NCBI GenBank assembly: GCA_933228675.1
Contig: OW121744.1
Coordinates: forward strand, 115,777,600 to 115,841,599
Origin: Stomorhina lunata
Taxonomy: Eukaryota; Arthropoda; Insecta; Diptera; Rhiniidae
Reading direction: 5' to 3'
DNA: 64,000 nt
In this document: in pieces, positions 26,409-35,890 of the stretch
Layout: each line of letters opens with the position of its first letter
How positions within the stretch are numbered: position 1 is the stretch's first letter
Made by a program: the position numbers and the translations under genes
The notes under the pieces: model-generated
The model's input: only the letters and a program-made list of their open reading frames with translations
The model's database searches: none
What the model was told of the DNA's origin: nothing

Positions 26409-29101
26409 GAAAACTGAACTAGAACTGAAAGAGAACTGAACCTAAACTAGAACCTGAACTTGAACCTGAAATAAAACCTGAACTAGAACCGGAACTAGAA
26501 CCTGAACTAGAACCAGAATTAGAATCTGAACTAGAACCTAAACTAGAATCTGAACTAGAACCTTAACTAGAAACTGAATTAGAATCTGAACTATAACTGA
26601 ACTAAGACCTAAACTAGAACTGAACTAGAACCTGATCTAGAACTGAACTAGAACCTGAACTAGAACCTGAACTAGAACCTGAACTAGAACTGAACTAGAA
26701 CCTTAACTAGAACCTGAACTAGAACCTGAATTAAAACCTTAACTAAAACCTAAACTAGAACCTAAACTAGAACCTAAACTAGAACCTGAACTAGAACCTG
26801 AACTAGAACCTGAACTAGAACTGAACTAGAACCTAAACTATAACCTGAACTAGAACCTAAACTAGAACCTGAACTAGAACTGAACTAGGACCTAAACTAA
26901 AACTGAACTAGAACCTAAACAAGAAACTGAACTAGAACCTGAACTAGAACCTAAACTAGAATCTGAACTTGAACCTGAACTAGAACCTGAACTAGAACCT
27001 AAACTAGAACCTAAACTAGTACCTGAACTAGAACTGAACTAGAACTGAACTAGAACTGAACTAGAACTGAACTAGAACTGAACTAGAACTGAACTAGAAC
27101 TGAACTAGAACTGAACTAGAACTGAACTAGAACTGAACTAGAACTGAACTAGAACTGAACTAGAACTGAACTAGAACTGAACTAGAACTGAACTAGAACT
27201 GAACTAGAACTGAACTAGAACTGAACTAGAACTGAACTAGAACTGAACTAGAACTGAACTAGAACTGAACTAGAACTGAACTAGAACTGAACTAGAACTG
27301 AACTAGAACTGAACTAGAACTGAACTAGAACTGAACTAGAACTGAACTAGAACTGAACTAGAACTGAACTAGAACTGAACTAGAACTGAACCAGAACTGA
27401 ACTAGAACTGAACTAGAACTGAACTAGAACTGAACTAGAACTGAACTAGAACTGAACTAGAACTGAACTAGAACTGAACTAGAACTGAACTAGAACTGAA
27501 CTAGAACTGAACTAGAACTGAACTAGAACTGAACTAGAACTGAACTAGAACTGAACTAGAACTGAACTGAACTAGAACTGAACTAGAACTGAACTAGAAC
27601 TGAACTAGAACTGAACTAGAACTGAACTAGAACTGAACTAGAACTGAACTAGAACTGAACTAGAACTGAACTAGAACTGAACTAGAACTGAACTAGAACT
27701 GAACTAGAACTGAACTAGAACTGAACTAGAACTGAACTAGAACTGAACTAGAACTGAACTAGAACTGAACTAGAACTGAACTAGAACTGAACTAGAACTG
27801 AACTAGAACTGAACTAGAACTGAACTAGAACTGAACTAGAACTGAACTAGAACTGAACTAGAACTGAACTAGAACTGAACTAGAACTGAACTAGAACTGA
27901 ACTAGAACTGAACTAGAACTGAACTAGAACTGAACTAGAACTGAACTAGAACTGAACTAGAACTGAACTAGAACTGAACTAGAACTGAACTAGAACTGAA
28001 CTAGAACTGAACTAGAACTGAACTAGAACTGAACTAGAACTGAACTAGAACTGAACTAGAACTGAACTAGAACTGAACTAGAACTGAACTAGAACTGAAC
28101 TAGAACTGAACTAGAACTGAACTAGAACTGAACTAGAACTGAACTAGAACTGAACTAGAACTGAACTAGAACTGAACTAGAACTGAACTAGAACTGAACT
28201 AGAACTGAACTAGAACTGAACTAGAACTGAACTAGAACTGAACTAGAACTGAACTAGAACTGAACTAGAACTGAACTAGAACTGAACTAGAACTGAACTA
28301 GAACTGAACTAGAACTGAACTAGAACTGAACTAGAACTGAACTAGAACTGAACTAGAACTGAACTAGAACTGAACTAGAACTGAACTAGAACTGAACTAG
28401 AACTGAACTAGAACTGAACTAGAACTGAACTAGAACTGAACTAGAACTGAACTAGAACTGAACTAGAACTGAACTAGAACTGAACTAGAACTGAACTAGA
28501 ACTGAACTAGAACTGAACTAGAACTGAACTAGAACTGAACTAGAACTGAACTAGAACTGAACTAGAACTGAACTAGAACTGAACTAGAACTGAACTAGAA
28601 CTGAACTAGAACTGAACTAGAACTGAACTAGAACTGAACTAGAACTGAACTAGAACTGAACTAGAACTGAACTAGAACTGAACTAGAACTGAACTAGAAC
28701 TGAACTAGAACTGAACTAGAACTGAACTAGAACTGAACTAGAACTGAACTAGAACTGAACTAGAACTGAACTAGAACTGAACTAGAACTGAACTAGAACT
28801 GAACTAGAACTGAACTAGAACTGAACTAGAACTGAACTAGAACTGAACTAGAACTGAACTAGAACTGAACTAGAACTGAACTAGAACTGAACTAGAACTG
28901 AACTAGAACTGAACTAGAACTGAACTAGAACTGAACTAGAACTGAGCTAGAACTGAACTAGAACTGAACTAGAACTGAACTAGAACTGAACTAGAACTGA
29001 ACTAGAACTGAACTAGAACTGAACTAGAACTGAACTAGAACTGAACTAGAACTGAACTAGAACTGAACTAGAACTGAAATAGAACTAGAACTAGAACTGA
29101 A
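26409..29101. repeat. 11-bp satellite, AACTGAACTAG unit (12-bp variant at left)
   Basis: 27020-29095 is about 188 near-perfect copies of AACTGAACTAG. The left 600 bp is a mixture of 12-bp AACCTGAACTAG, AACCTAAACTAG and 11-bp units. The unit differs by one base from AACAGAACTAG at 12655 and 54065, so the arrays form one family. Confidence 0.97.
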
Positions 29102-29992
29102 CCCAAAAATGAGCCTAAAATTCAAATTGCTTCATATTTTCCTAAAACAACAATTTCTTAAAAACTTATTTCAATTAAAGCAATTAAATAATTCTCAAAA
29201 ACAATTAATAACAAATGATTAAAACAATTACAATAACACATTGAACTGTTAAATTATTTCTCTAGAAACGTGCACAAGCCTGATTTTTCTGCTATGATCA
29301 AAAATACTTAAATTTTTGCCAAAAATTAAAAACGGACTGCCACCCAACCGGGGAGGCAGACCGCTCGCATTAAGTGGCCAATAAATAAATTAACAAGTAA
29401 TTAAATATGTCATAATTAACACAAAACAATAAGTAAAAAGAATTTCAATACATTTTGCTCATACGCAAAATAAACATAAATTTAAATTGAAAACAAAAAA
29501 TTGCAAAATTAAGAAATCTCACAAAAATGTCATCTCGGAATAATGAAAAGAAAATATGCTGAAAAATTTCCGCATTATTTGATGTCAGAAGAAAAAAAAA
29601 ATCTCGAGATAAATGAAATTAAGTAAAGAAATATTTTACATATGAAAAAATGAATGCAATATTTTTGTAGTAAAAATTGAAAATAATTTGTATAAATATG
29701 AGACAATTTGACATTTAAAATCATTAATTTCAGAAAATTGATATACAACTTTGTTGTAAATAGACAAAAGAAAAAAATGGACCAATATTTCAATACAACA
29801 AAAATTTGTAATAAAGTTTGAAATAAGAAATCAGGGATCAAATTGCCCCTTTCGTTACAAATTGTAATATGGGAATAGTTTTCAAATTATTCCGATTTTT
29901 TTAAACTTTTTCAAAATTTCCATATTTTATTAAATTTCAGCATTTAAGAGAGAGGAATATAAAAGAAATATTAAAAAAAATTTACAACTTAC
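29102..29992. other. RhoGEF2: AT-rich intron start downstream of the last PH exon
   Basis: Begins (minus strand) with the donor at 29992. A short GC-rich imperfect hairpin lies at 29337-29359 (stem CTGCC/GGCAG). No downstream exon was found here or further left. Confidence 0.5.
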
Positions 29993-30192
29993 GTTTTACA
30001 TTCCGAACTACTGGGAGCTCTCAACTCTAACATTTGTGATGTTTTTGTTTTGATTAAGAAAAACGAGTTCTTATCGGCGGCCTCTTGTCGCACCAACGTT
30101 TCCGAGTCTATGCTCATGATGGGACTAACTGGTTTATTATTGACTTCGGTATTACGGGCTGCATGTAAATATTTCAATGAATACTTATCGTC
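29993..30192 (-). CDS. RhoGEF2: RhoGEF2 exon, second part of PH domain (last exon found)
   Basis: The acceptor CAG (30195-30193) follows CCTTTA, and the donor is GTAAGT (29992-29987). The exon continues the PH domain as DDKYSLKYLHAARNTEV, then PVSPIMSIDSETLVRQEAA, then KNSFFLIKTKTSQMLELRAP and SSSECKT. It leaves with two bases (AC). Relative to human LARG (VLVRQVATDNKALFVI), the final PH helix is still missing, so at least one further exon must lie to the left. A true stop follows in frame inside the donor (GTAAGT), so intron retention would truncate the PH domain. Confidence 0.93.
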
Positions 30193-30264
30193 CTGTAAAG
30201 GGTTTTTTTTAAAAGTATTAATATTTTAAGACTTTTGTTAACAATTTTTTTGAAAAATATTCAC

Positions 30265-30384
30265 CTGTTTGGTCAGCAATACAATCATTGTTTCGAATAA
30301 TAAACCATGCAATTGAATGCTGGGATTTTTCTTCATTGTCAAACTACCATCATGTATTAAACGGTATTGGGTTAAATCCAAATT
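30265..30384 (-). CDS. RhoGEF2: RhoGEF2 exon, first half of PH domain
   Basis: This exact 40-codon exon in phase 0 lies between acceptor CAG (30387-30385) and donor GTGAAT (30264-30259). It starts NLDLTQYRLIHDGSLTMK, the conserved start of the PH domain in RGS-RhoGEFs (NLDLTKRKMIHEGPL in human LARG), and ends LLFETMIVLLTKQ, the strand that precedes QDD in the family. The PH domain sits against DH and supports exchange and membrane or active-Rho binding. Confidence 0.94.
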
Positions 30385-30464
30385 CTGGAAAGAAGAAAAA
30401 AATTGTTAAATAGGAAATAATATTTTTATGTAAAAGTAACTAAACTGAGAAAGAGATCTAGGAC

Positions 30465-31165
30465 CCTAAAAGTACCTGAAGTACAAAAAAAAAAATGTTT
30501 AACCTTTAAAGTATCATATAATACCAAAATAAAGTTTTTAAACCCTAAATGTGAAAATTCCAAAAAAGTACCAACAGAAATATTTTCCGGAGTAAATTTT
30601 GTCGCTCTCTGATTTAATTTAAAATTTTTTATAAATTACCATAAATTGTGTTTGCGCCTTAATTTGCAAATTTAAAAAAGTACCTAATACAAGTTTAACG
30701 TTCTTGCAATCTAAAAAGAATGCAATGTTTTTTTATATTTATTTGGATCATATACTTACTAAGATATACAAAAAAGTATCAAATTAATCCTAAATTGCTG
30801 AACTCTCAAACAGTACTAAACTTTTTACAAAAAAGTACCAGAAACAGATTTAATGTTTTTGTGATCCGAATAAAATTAGTCAGTTTTATCTTAATTTGTA
30901 ACATATACTTTCGAAGATATAAAAAATGTTATACAAAAGGTCTAAAATAAAATGTTACATCCTATATTCTCTGAACACCCAAAAAGTACTTAACAAGTGT
31001 ACAATTTTTCTTCTCGTTTTAAAAGAGTTATACTACCACAGAAACGCTTGTGACAATTCCCAAAAAAAGTACCAACAATTTTGTTTACCCGTTTTTCCCT
31101 AACTTGACTTATTTTTAATAAAATCCGAAAACCACAAAGAAAATTTCACGAAAGTACCAAAAATT
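30465..31165. repeat. Degenerate ~100-bp repeat with AAAAAGTACCAA motif
   Basis: The motif recurs near 30468, 30565, 30676, 30770, 30829, 30976, 31060 and 31152 inside the 2.2-kb intron. Copies include CCCAAAAAGTACTTAACAAG and CAAAAAAGTACCAACAGAA. Intervening text is too diverged for a clean unit. Confidence 0.55.
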
Positions 31166-31262
31166 CAGTTTTTACCCCCAAAATGCTATTTTTTTTTTTG
31201 ACAAACTTATGTATGTAAATAAGTTACTTTATTCAATACAAATCTAAATCTGAGAAAATCGT

Positions 31263-32449
31263 ATTGCATACTCTTAGGAGGTTCGAAATAAATTGTAATT
31301 ATGAGACATATCAACAGGCGTAGGCATTTTTATCGAAAATTTTTAGAAACAAATTTTTGATAAAAAAATTTTCTATGAAAAAATTTTTGATAAAAAAATG
31401 TTCGATAGAAAAATTTTTGATAAAAAAATTTTCTATAGAAAAATTTTTGATAAAAAAATTTTCTATAGAAAAATTTTTGATAAAAAAATTTTCTATAGAA
31501 AAATTTTTGATAAAAAAATTTTCTATAAAAAAAATTGTTGGTAAAAAAAAATTCAATAAACAAATTTTTGATAAAAACAATTTTTTATAGAAAAATTTTT
31601 CATAAAAAAAAATTTCTATAGAAAATTTTTGATAAAAAATTTTCGATAGAAAAATTTTTAATAAAAAAATTTTCTATAGAAAAATTTTTGATAAAAAAAT
31701 TTTCTATAGAAAAGTTTTTGATAAAAAAATTTTCTATAGAAAAATTTTTGATAAAAAAATTTTCTATAAAAAAAATTGTTGGTAAAAAAAAATTCAATAA
31801 ACAAATTTTTGATAAAAACAATTTTTTATAGAAAAATTTTTCATAAAAAAAATTTCTATAGAAAATTTTTGATAAAAAATTTTCGATAGAAAAATTTTTA
31901 ATAAAAAAATTTTCTATAGAAAAATTTTTGATAAAAAAATTTTCTATAGAAAAGTTTTTGATAAAAAAATTTTCTATAGAAAAATTTTTGATAAAAAAAT
32001 TTTCTATAAAAAAAATTGTTGGTAAAAAAAAATTCAATAAACAAATTTTTGATAAAAACAATTTTTTATAGAAAAATTTTTTATAAAAAAATTTTCTATA
32101 GAAAAATTTTTGATAAAAAATTTTCTATAGAAAAATTTTTGATAAAAAAATTTTCTATAGAAAAATTTTTGATAAAAAAATTTTCTATAGAAAAATTTTT
32201 GATAAAAAAATTTTCTATAGAAACATTTTTGATAAAAAAGTTTTCTATAGAAAAATTTTTGAAAAAAATATTTTCTGTAGAAATATTTTGTATAGAAAAA
32301 TTTTTGATAAAAAAATTTTCTATAGAAAAATTTTAGGTAAAAAAATTTTGTATAGAAAAATTTTTGATAAAACATTTTCGATAGAAAAATTTTTGATAGA
32401 AAAATTTTTGATAAAAAACTGTTTTCGGAATATCCTAAAAGTATGCAAT
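31263..32449. mobile_element. TIR-bounded segment enclosing a satellite
   Basis: The left end ATTGCATACTCTTAGGAGG and the right end TATCCTAAAAGTATGCAAT are inverted copies of the motif bounding the 249-bp element at 25094. Nearly everything between is the 30-bp satellite. It lies wholly inside the RhoGEF2 intron 32612-30385... that is, between exons 32670-32613 and 30384-30265. No clear target duplication. Confidence 0.5.
31330..32420. repeat. 30-bp AT satellite with ~241-bp higher-order unit
   Basis: The basic unit is AAAAATTTTTGATAAAAAAA followed by TTTTCTATAG. A block marked by AAAATTGTTGGTAAAAAAAA occurs at about 31532, 31774 and 32015, giving a ~241-bp higher-order repeat of several variant units. 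The second and third blocks are almost identical. Ile/Asn/Phe-rich open frames on both strands are artefacts. Confidence 0.93.
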
Positions 32450-32612
32450 TTTATTAGATTTTGATTTATTGGATATATTTACTACGCCAAGACCTATTTT
32501 AAAGGCTTTCTAAGTTAATAACCTAGAAATAACATTGGGAAGTCTGAGATATCTCCAATATCGTTTTTTGAACAATCTAATACTTAGAAGAAAAAAATTA
32601 TTCAAAACTTAC

Positions 32613-32670
32613 CTTAAATTCGTCCTTATCAAACGTTGATTTGTCTAATTTACGCTGAATATTTTGCAAT
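32613..32670 (-). CDS. RhoGEF2: RhoGEF2 exon, DH-PH linker
   Basis: This 58-nt exon has acceptor CAG (32673-32671) and donor GTAAGT (32612-32607). One base completes a Lys codon, then 19 codons read LQNIQRKLDKSTFDKDEFK, ending in phase 0. It matches in position and character the linker helix between DH and PH in LARG (there QRRLDTSNL). The exon is too short to be seen in an ORF scan. Confidence 0.92.
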
Positions 32671-32733
32671 CTGAAAAACCACAAAAGAATTTAAAAAAAT
32701 ATTCAGAATTTCTCTAAAAAATCATCAACATAC

Positions 32734-33325
32734 TTATGCGCATCTTCAGCTGTCTTTACCGCCTGATTAACATCGACCAATATCTTTTTCGACGACTCCA
32801 AAGCCTTTTGTATAGCCTCAGCCTCGGCTGTATCCTCTGGCACCACGCGCACCGTCACCTTATAAAGATTCTCGAATAGCAATGGATATTTGGTGAGACG
32901 CTGCAAGACTGTAGGTAGTAAGTCCTTCAATTGCAAACGACGACAGGCCTTGTGTGATTCAGCTTTTGAAAGCAATTTCTGTAATTGTTCATCTTTGCGA
33001 CGTTTCTCTTTGAGAGCTTCTAAGGCGATTTGTTGGCGAGCACAAAATTGAGCGGCAAATTCACGCAATTCTTCGCCGGATTTGCCATCAAACATTTCAG
33101 CGAAAAGATCACCCACACTATTGACAATATAGTTGTGATCGAGGCGACGCTGTTTGAGTTTGTGCTCAAAAGCGCCGTGTAGGTCACACAAGGAAGAAAG
33201 TGAGGGTGGAAAGAGTAATAGTAAGTGATCCGGGGTAAGTAAATTACTTTCTTGGAGGGGAAATAAGAACAAGTGTTTGAGAAGTTTCAAAGTGCGGACA
33301 TGACTACGTTCGGTTTGATAAATTT
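32734..33325 (-). CDS. RhoGEF2: RhoGEF2 exon, DH (Dbl homology) domain
   Basis: The exon lies between acceptor TAG (33328-33326) and donor GTATGT (32733-32728). Its 196 complete codons cover nearly all of the DH domain, the catalytic helical bundle that strips GDP from Rho1. Conserved region 1 reads IYQTERSHVRTLKLLKHLF. Region 2 includes FCARQQIALEALK. Region 3 includes CRRLQLKDLLPT and LQRLTKYPLLFENL, with the signature RLTKYPLL. The end VNQAVKTAEDAHK leads into the DH-PH linker helix. No frameshift or stop interrupts it, so the catalytic domain looks intact. Confidence 0.95.
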
Positions 33326-33393
33326 CTATTAAAGAAAATAATTAAAAAATACTTTAGTTGTGTTTTGGTTACAGTTAATGAAGCAAACATTAC

Positions 33394-33806
33394 CATTTAT
33401 AATCTCTTGACGTTTCTTTTCGGCATCTGTTAAGGCAGCCAATATCTCTCCAGCCACATTAGAACTCCAGTCGGCCTCATTGAGATCATCTTCTTCATCA
33501 CTTTCAAAATTCCAATGACGTGCCATTTGCCCACCTCCCGCTGCTGCCGAACCACCCAAAAAACTAGCATTCGATGAGCCACCAATACTGCCATGAAATG
33601 AATCCTGATGACTGTGCTGGTGCTGATGATGATGCTGCTGCTGGTGATGGTGATGCATGCCGGTGGCTGTGGGCGTGGCTACACCCGCTCCACCCATTTG
33701 TTCCATCGATGTGGAGGGACTCTCGGAGCCACCACCCGATGAAAGACTAGAATTTGAACTTGCTGTGAAGTTGGAATTTGAGAGACCCAAATCTGCTTGA
33801 TCATCG
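33394..33806 (-). CDS. RhoGEF2: RhoGEF2 exon, His/Gln-rich linker leading into DH
   Basis: The exon lies between acceptor CAG (33809-33807) and donor GTAATG (33393-33388). It enters with one base and leaves with one base (G). The product begins DDQADLGLSNSNF, continues through a Ser/Gly-rich tract and a His/Gln run (HHHHQQQHHHQHQHSHQ), then an acidic patch (FESDEEDDLNEADW). It ends in EILAALTDAEKKRQEIIN, the conserved lead-in to the DH domain of this family. The split codon at the 3' end (G + AA) encodes the Glu of the first DH conserved region, the position that normally contacts Rho switch I. Confidence 0.92.
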
Positions 33807-34076
33807 CTGAAAGGAGCAAAAAGAGATTTAATTAAAATTTTGAAATTAATTTTTAAATGAGGGCATTTTGAGGAGATTTTTTAATTATTCTAAAGCCCTA
33901 AGATATGCAGTATGGATTGACATTATTTCAAAGCCCTAAGATAGGCTTTGATTATTTAAGTTAATAATCTTTGTTGACTATTATTGAAATAAAGATTTAG
34001 AGAATTTTAAGAAAATAAAATTTTATTCAAATTTTTGAAAAGCCTTAAGATATGCTTTAGTCTTTTATATACTTAC

Positions 34077-34144
34077 TTATCATGATTATAACCTAAAATT
34101 TCTTTAAAGCTTTTACTGCGCGTATAACGTATTTTACTCTTCAT
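34077..34144 (-). CDS. RhoGEF2: Candidate alternative first coding exon of a short RhoGEF2 isoform
   Basis: The ATG at 34144 is preceded by CAACAAA, close to the fly translation-start consensus, and by an in-frame TAA about 30 bp upstream. It encodes 22 codons beginning MKSKIRYTRSKSFKEIL and ends at a consensus donor GTAAGT (34076-34071) with two bases AA. That is exactly the phase and bases of the long-form donor at 62141, so both could splice to the exon at 33806. An acceptor-like TAG at 34190-34188 would define a 111-nt exon (34187-34077). Inclusion of that exon in the long transcript would put a stop codon in frame, so it fits a 5'UTR/start exon or a poison exon, not an internal coding exon. 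The resulting protein would start just before the DH domain. Confidence 0.6.
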
Positions 34145-34189
34145 TTTGTTGGATTTTTTTCTCGAAGTTCCACTTTAAATTTAATTTCT

Positions 34190-34885
34190 AAAAAGTTTTC
34201 AATATTTTTTATTCTAGACTTTTTTTCTTTAATTAGAAAAATTCGAAGATTTATATTGTTTTAAAATTTGTTGGTGGCATTATTAATAAAATTTTATAAA
34301 CAAAATCTAAAAAAGGAAAATGTTTAATTATTTGAATACAAAATTTGAATCAAAATCATAAAATTTGCACAATTCTTCTTATACGAACTTTACCCTTTCA
34401 CAAAAAAACAAAAATGGATTTAAATTTCAACACCTGTTGCTAAATGTCTGATGACACTCAAGTCAATAGTTTTTCAGTCCTCTTCAATTCAATTTACACA
34501 CGTAGTTCTAAAAAGTTCCACAAACTCGGTTGCCTGACAGACAGACATTCAGACATACAAGTGCTTTTAACAGAAGTACATAACAAAGTGCTCCTTGTTA
34601 GTTGATGAGCTTTTCTAAACAACTTTTTTCAAAACATGCAATAATTCTTTATACCCCCTCCCCCCTGCTTTTCCTGAAGCATAAAACCCGAACAAACTGT
34701 TCGGAAAAATTTCCATAAATGCACAAATGAATTGATGCCTTCTGACATATGAATGTCAAATGAATAAATGAACTAATCATCTGCCATTTAAGTTGGAGAG
34801 ACAAACCTTGCATACGAAGAAATTAAAAAGAAACACGATTTCCAAAAAAACATGAAAGAAAACTTAGTTCCAAAAGATTTTTCAC
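34190..34885. other. Region upstream of the alternative first exon
   Basis: Mostly non-repetitive with moderate complexity. It contains a CAGACAGACATTCAGACAT tract (34540-34558) and a C-rich/G-rich run at 34654-34667 beside the candidate TATA box. It would hold the 5'UTR and core promoter of the short isoform. Confidence 0.4.
34648..34653 (-). promoter_or_regulatory. Candidate TATA box of an internal RhoGEF2 promoter
   Basis: On the minus strand the sequence reads GGGGGTATAAAGAATT, a strong TATA consensus next to a G-rich run. A start site about 30 bp downstream would fall near 34607-34622, where GCTCATCAAC is a partial match to the insect initiator. It lies about 500 bp upstream of the ATG at 34144 with no competing gene between. 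Chance TATAAA matches are common in AT-rich DNA, so the G-rich context and position are what support it. Confidence 0.4.
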
Positions 34886-35047
34886 ATTATATTGCCTACT
34901 TTTAGGAGGTTTCCGCAAAGTTATTTGTTTTACCCACTAATATTGTACGGTTTCACTGAATTCATTTTATCCTAAGTCACTCAAACACATGAGGAAACAT
35001 TCAAAACCAAAAAATATTGAAAATCTCCTAAAAGTAGACTACATAAT
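34886..35047. mobile_element. Small TIR element, ~160 bp
   Basis: The left end ATTATATTGCCTACTTTTAG and the reverse complement of the right end (ATTATGTAGTCTACTTTTAG) match closely and continue into GGAGGTTT against GGAGATTT. It belongs to the same end-motif family as 25094-25342. No coding content. Confidence 0.6.
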
Positions 35048-35339
35048 ATTAATTAATATCCACTATATTTTGCTACACAAAAATTCTTATTATTTATTAT
35101 TTAGCTTGCATTTGTTTAGGAAATGGTGTAATTACGTATAACCTCATATTAATTCAATAAATAACTGCAAATATTTTGTGGCATACTTTAAGGCATTGAA
35201 ATGTTAAAGATGAAAGAAAGCAAAATCGAATGTTAAGGAAACCAAATTCCGTGAGCAACAAGAATAATTTTATATTATGAAAAAAAAAAAACAAATTAAC
35301 AAAACATTTTGTTCTACCAAAATTTTTTTCTTAAGAAAA

Positions 35340-35890
35340 ATTTTTTCTCTCAAAAATTTTTATACAGAAAAATTTTTTTTGTATAACAAAAATTTTTCTA
35401 TAGAAAATTTTTTGTATAACAAAAATTTTTCTATAGAAAATTTTTTGTATAACAAAAATTTTTCTATAGAAAATTTTTTGTGTAACAAAAATTTTTCTAT
35501 AGAAAATTTTTTGTATAACAAAAATTTTTCTATAGAAAATTTTTTGTATAACAAAAATTTTTCTATAGAAAATTTTTTGTATAACAAAAATTTTTCTATA
35601 GAAAATTTTTTGTATAACAAAAATTTTTCTATAGAAAATTTTTTGTATAACAAAAATTTTTCTATAGAAAATTTTTTGTATAACAAAAATTTTTCTATAG
35701 AAAATTTTTTGTATAACAAAAATTTTTCTATAGAAAATTTTTTGTATAACAAAAATTTTTCTATAGAAAATTTTTTGTATAACAAAAATTTTTCTATAGA
35801 AAATTTTTTGTATGACAAAATTTTTCTACAGAAAATTTTTGTTAACAAAAATTGTTTTTTTTTTGTATAACGAAAATTTTTTGTCTAACA
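35340..35890. repeat. 33-bp AT satellite, GTATAACAAAAATTTTTC type
   Basis: About 14 near-identical units of TATAGAAAATTTTTTGTATA plus ACAAAAATTTTTC. The unit length is a multiple of 3, producing open frames with an 11-residue period on both strands. The related array at 38451-40135 differs by GTCTAAC instead of GTATAAC. Confidence 0.95.

Noticed and set aside
29337..29359. GC-rich imperfect hairpin as a structured RNA
   Set aside because: Only 23 nt with internal mismatches and no supporting context.
31311..32375. Phe/Ile/Asn-rich open frames on both strands
   Set aside because: Artefacts of the 30-bp satellite.
35277..35870. 197-codon frame with YNKNFSIENFL repeats
   Set aside because: 33-bp satellite; the opposite strand is equally open.
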